DNA of 64,000 nt from Onchocerca volvulus (lineage: Eukaryota > Nematoda > Chromadorea > Rhabditida > Onchocercidae): assembly GCA_000499405.2 (NCBI GenBank), contig HG738138.1, positions 19,073,753 through 19,137,752 on the forward strand. The letters run 5' to 3'. This document shows positions 61,340-64,000 of this stretch, piece by piece; position 1 is the stretch's first letter, and every line of letters begins with the position of its first letter. The translations under genes and the position numbers were made by a program. The notes under the pieces were generated by a model. The model saw only the letters and a program-made list of their open reading frames with translations. It did no database searches and was not told where the DNA came from.

Positions 61340-61748
61340 TTATTGTTTCCCAAAGATAAGCCCCAATATACCACCGAGAGCACTGCCCAGTTGTGCTAAA
61401 ATTCCACCTGCTCCTCCCCTGAAAAATGATAATTGAATGATAAAGCGCAAAAGAGTGGATTTCTTGGGGTCAATATTAGATGAAACTAATACACAGTAGA
61501 GTCTTCATTGGGACTGCAAGATTCATCCATGCAGTTGACTGAAAACTNTTCCGTACAGGAGTAGTAGGAAGAGAGTGAAATCCAGAGGGATAATTGAAAT
61601 AATAGTAATAATAATAGTAATAGTAATAGTAATAATTGTAAAGGTTATAGTCAGAGTTATAATGAAAGTTAGAATTGTAAGGATAATGTTGCGAATACGC
61701 AAGAAATGCTACCGTCAATACCAGAAACAGAATGGTAAGGAAGCTCAT
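61340..61748 (-). CDS. Secreted Tyr-run/Gly-tail protein, copy 1 (assembly gap inside)
   Basis: I do not recognise this family. The first exon starts at 61748 with a signal peptide (MSFLTILFLVLTVAFLAYSQ), then HYPYNSN, an Asn/Tyr-rich run with 12 consecutive tyrosines, and LPTTP. A single N at 61549 apparently stands for missing sequence. Beyond it the cysteine segment resumes (VNCMDESCSPNEDST, about 61540-61485), ending at a GT|GTATTA donor. The last exon 61418-61340 encodes GGAGGILAQLGSALGGILGL and IFGKQ, a glycine-patterned hydrophobic helix. Tail and Cys segments align with the copies to the right. The likely route is secretion; the role is unknown. Tyrosine-rich secreted worm proteins are often cuticle- or eggshell-related, but that is only an analogy. 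Confidence 0.6.
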
Positions 61749-61829
61749 CGTATTACTGTCAGATGTTGATGATTTTCTGTAAAGATGCATCTATTAACAG
61801 AAATTTGGAGGAAAAAAAANCTTTCCAAG

Positions 61830-61936
61830 AGTTTAGTATATGTGAAGTGAAAGACTGCTAGATTTTATTAGTCATTAATAAACAAACGGAACAGAAAATA
61901 AGTAAAAGTCTTCAGAATTGATATCTTTTATTGATA
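61830..61936 (-). repeat. Duplicated 3' flank of small-gene array, copy 2
   Basis: Same block as at 61212, with the clearest palindrome: GATATC, AATAAAA, GATATC on the minus strand just after the stop codon. Confidence 0.75.
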
Positions 61937-62614
61937 TCATTTTCCTATCAAACCACTCAGAAGACCACCTAATAGAGTGCCAATGGAAAATCCACCTATT
62001 GCTCCCCTGAAAATAAAATAATTGAATGATAAAACGCAGAAGAGCATATCTCAAAGGATCAATAGTGAATGGATCAATAGTGAATGAAACTGAAAATCCG
62101 GAGTCGATCGATTAAAAATTACATTTCACATTTCGCCATACACCATTCAGTAACTCGGTCCACTCAGGAGTTCCGGAAAAAGATTATTCCCCTTACAAAT
62201 AGGAAACGCAGTGGAAGAAAAACTTTGTTGATTAACTAGAAAATGTTTATTAACCAACCATTAATTAAAATGTATTTTCATGTTCAGTATAAAAAGATTA
62301 GTTAACATTATTATATGTATAAAAAAGATTCTAATAAAATCGATTTAAATTGCAAAAATTTTTAAATTTAGAACGAATAAACTTACACGTCGATGGTAAG
62401 AAGGCTAACAGGAAGTCTGAGAACAACATCCTTAGGAGGACTAGGAGTAGTAGTCATAGGGTGCTGGTAAAAGTAAGGATAAGCCTGAAGTTGAGAGTTA
62501 TAATAATAGTAATAGTAATAGTAATAGTAATAATAATAATGGTTATAGTTAGAGTTAGAATTGTAAGGATAATGCTGCGAATATACAACAAATGCAACTG
62601 TCAATACCAGAAAC
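61937..62614 (-). pseudogene. Secreted Tyr-run/Gly-tail protein, copy 2 (probably broken)
   Basis: The start codon is hidden by five Ns at 62615-62619, but the rest of the signal peptide (FLVLTVAFVVYSQ) and HYPYNSN, a run of about 13 Tyr and PYFYQHPMTTTPSPP follow, to a donor GT|GTAAGT at 62386. The middle exon (about 62195-62150) reads VDRVTEWCMAKCEM and then a stop, where copy 3 continues with the cysteine segment. The last exon 62006-61937 is intact: GAIGGFSIGTLLGGLLSGLI then GK. The in-frame stop suggests a pseudogene unless an alternative splice skips it or the assembly is wrong. Confidence 0.55.
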
Positions 62615-62639
62615 NNNNNCAAAATTCAGAGGAAAAAAT

Positions 62640-63572
62640 TTTTTTAAAGCGTTTTGAAGATAAAAGATCCTAGGAAAATAGCTCGAAATTTGTATTTACA
62701 CCAACGTCTCAAGCAGCAAGTTGAACATTCTCGAGAAGTAATTTTTAGTGTCATTTAAAGTAATATTTCCATGGAACAAGTTTTATTCATCTATAAAAAA
62801 GATGAGAATTTGTATGACGGATTGGCATTACTTAATTTCACGTAATAAAAACAAATCGGTGTTTGGCTGCGAATACTTAAATAGTAATGCATACTGCTTA
62901 CATGGTAATTTCTTTGTTTAAAATAAGATCGCATGTAGTAATTAATATAAAGTTATTTGAATGATCTTGCATCTTTTAACTGATATAAGTTAATGGTTAT
63001 CAAAAAAGGATTTTAATGCTCAGAAAAACTTGGCGCAAAAAAAAAGTGCACAATCAAATGCTTCCCATTCCGATTCGCTGATGCTATATGACCTGGCCGA
63101 TCTGTTTTCCGAAAGATACGTCGAATAACAAACAGTGATAGTATTTTCAATACTAATCATTATTCAGTTTCAAAAAGACTTGAAATCTTTCGTCATGCGA
63201 CACACAATTTTATGTATTATATTATTTGATCGTTTTCATTTCCCACTCTTTTCCAAGAAATTTTGAAAATTTGTCTGCTTTAGGAAGCACGATGTGCAAT
63301 CAAAATCAAAGTTATTTTTATACTGCTTCATTTCCGTTTTCTGCTTTAATTAACAATTTATTCAGAAAACAATTTCTGTTCTTGGCTTCTTGGCTTGAAT
63401 GATTCTTACTTCAAGTAAACCTTCTCGGCTTCGAAGCTTTCAGTCTCGGCAATTCATAATTTTGTCGAATCTTGGTGTTATTTGATTCTTTTACTCCTGA
63501 TTTATTTCTTTATTGTACATAGAATCTCAAATTCTAATTTGACAAAAAATTTTACTTTCGAAGATTTGGTGG

Positions 63573-63576
<4 letters not shown>
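62640..63576. other. Spacer between array units
   Basis: No gene. The right part (from about 63150) is the younger counterpart of the segment at about 60040-61330; the left part is unique in this window. Confidence 0.5.
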
Positions 63577-63606
<30 letters not shown>

Positions 63607-63625
63607 AAACTAATCTTAGTTTTCA

Positions 63626-63723
63626 AGAGTTTAATATATGTGAGTCAAAGATTGCATATTTTATTAGACATTAATTAATGAACAGAACAGAAAATCTTTA
63701 AGAATTGATATCTTTTATTGGTA
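63626..63723 (-). repeat. Duplicated 3' flank of small-gene array, copy 3
   Basis: Diverged copy of the same flank (GAGTTTAATATATGTGAGTC). The inner palindrome has one arm changed (GATACC), but AATAAA is kept. A poly-A tract (63577-63604) lies immediately to its left. Confidence 0.7.
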
Positions 63724-64000
63724 TCATTTGCCAATAAGAGCAGCTAACGCATTACCGGCAGCACGACCTACTAGAAGACCTTGTGATAATCCAGTTGTTC
63801 CTCCTCTGAAAATAAAATAATTGAATGATAAGGCGGAGAAGAGCGAATCTCTAAGGGTCAATATTGAATGAAAATAATGCATGATAGAGTCTTCATTGGG
63901 ATTGCAAGATTCCTTCATGCGGTCGACTAAAAATTGTGTTTGACATTTCGCCATACATCGTTTCGGTAGCTCGTCCATTCAGAATTTTTTCAAACTTATC
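63724..64000 (-). CDS. Secreted Tyr-run/Gly-tail protein, copy 3 (cut by window end)
   Basis: Two exons are visible. The cysteine exon begins near 63978 and reads DELPKRCMAKCQTQFLVDRM, then KESCNPNEDSI, to 63881. The last exon 63805-63724 reads GGTTGLSQGLLVGRAAGNAL then AALIGK. They join in phase only if the intron begins with GC (AT|GCATTA) where copy 1 has GT (GT|GTATTA). The base pair before the cysteine exon is AA here and AG in copy 2, so its acceptor may be altered. The signal-peptide/tyrosine exon must lie beyond 64000. Confidence 0.5.

Noticed and set aside
61575..61769. Isoleucine/valine-repeat frame on the plus strand
   Set aside because: It is the reverse-strand shadow of the tyrosine-coding TAT/TAC run; the minus strand has the signal peptide.
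1..64000. CRISPR arrays, bacterial operons, rRNA or tRNA genes
   Set aside because: The DNA is plainly eukaryotic; I found no spaced direct-repeat array, no rRNA core sequence and no tRNA with recognisable A and B boxes. A tRNA scan would be needed to exclude one fully.

Overview
The window looks like nuclear DNA from a parasitic nematode, most like a filarial or other clade III worm. By eye it is strongly A+T-rich. The protein-coding genes are eukaryotic and split into many short exons by introns of roughly 50-1000 bp with nematode-type TTTTCAG/TTTTAG acceptors. Several start codons sit just behind an acceptor-like sequence that would suit spliced-leader addition. Most single-frame ORFs here are only exons, so I built gene models by joining exons whose phases agree and whose products match families I know. 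I could run no alignment or transcript search.

Layout: (1) 1-4.8 kb is A+T-rich non-coding DNA with a 441-bp non-autonomous Helitron on the minus strand and a large fold-back at 3.05-3.36 kb. (2) 4.9-10.6 kb holds three plus-strand membrane-protein genes: a YhhN/TMEM86-like protein, an unrecognised multi-pass protein of about 300 aa, and ALG14. The last two are close enough to be operonic. (3) 11.4-14.1 kb is a degenerate Helitron whose right end is an inverted copy of its left end, with four hairpins in and beside it. (4) 17.4-23.0 kb is a 14-exon minus-strand ZNF277-type zinc-finger gene. (5) 23-38.9 kb is almost gene-free, with a G+C-richer island at 23.4-24.2 kb and a probable secretory first exon at 31.8 kb. 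(6) 38.9-40.6 kb carries the remaining exons of a Ly-6-like, probably GPI-anchored protein. (7) 41.6-49.2 kb (minus) is a 17-exon TELO2/CLK-2 gene, head to head with a 15-exon SDA1/SDAD1 gene at 49.7-54.8 kb (plus); they share a 450-bp intergenic region. (8) 54.8-60 kb is repeat-rich, with a 72-bp-arm hairpin, retrotransposon-like fragments and one isolated terminal exon. (9) 61.3-64.0 kb (minus) holds three tandem copies of a small secreted family with a tyrosine run, one cysteine-rich exon and a glycine-patterned hydrophobic tail; runs of N show this part is imperfectly assembled.

The recognised genes are housekeeping: N-glycan assembly at the ER (ALG14), stability of PI3K-related kinases and telomere/DNA-damage signalling (TELO2), 60S ribosome maturation (SDA1), and a ribosome/chromatin-linked zinc-finger protein (ZNF277). 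The parts least explained by known families are the tyrosine/glycine secreted array, the recurrent near-perfect fold-backs, the palindromic Helitron, and several possible non-GT or non-AG splice sites.
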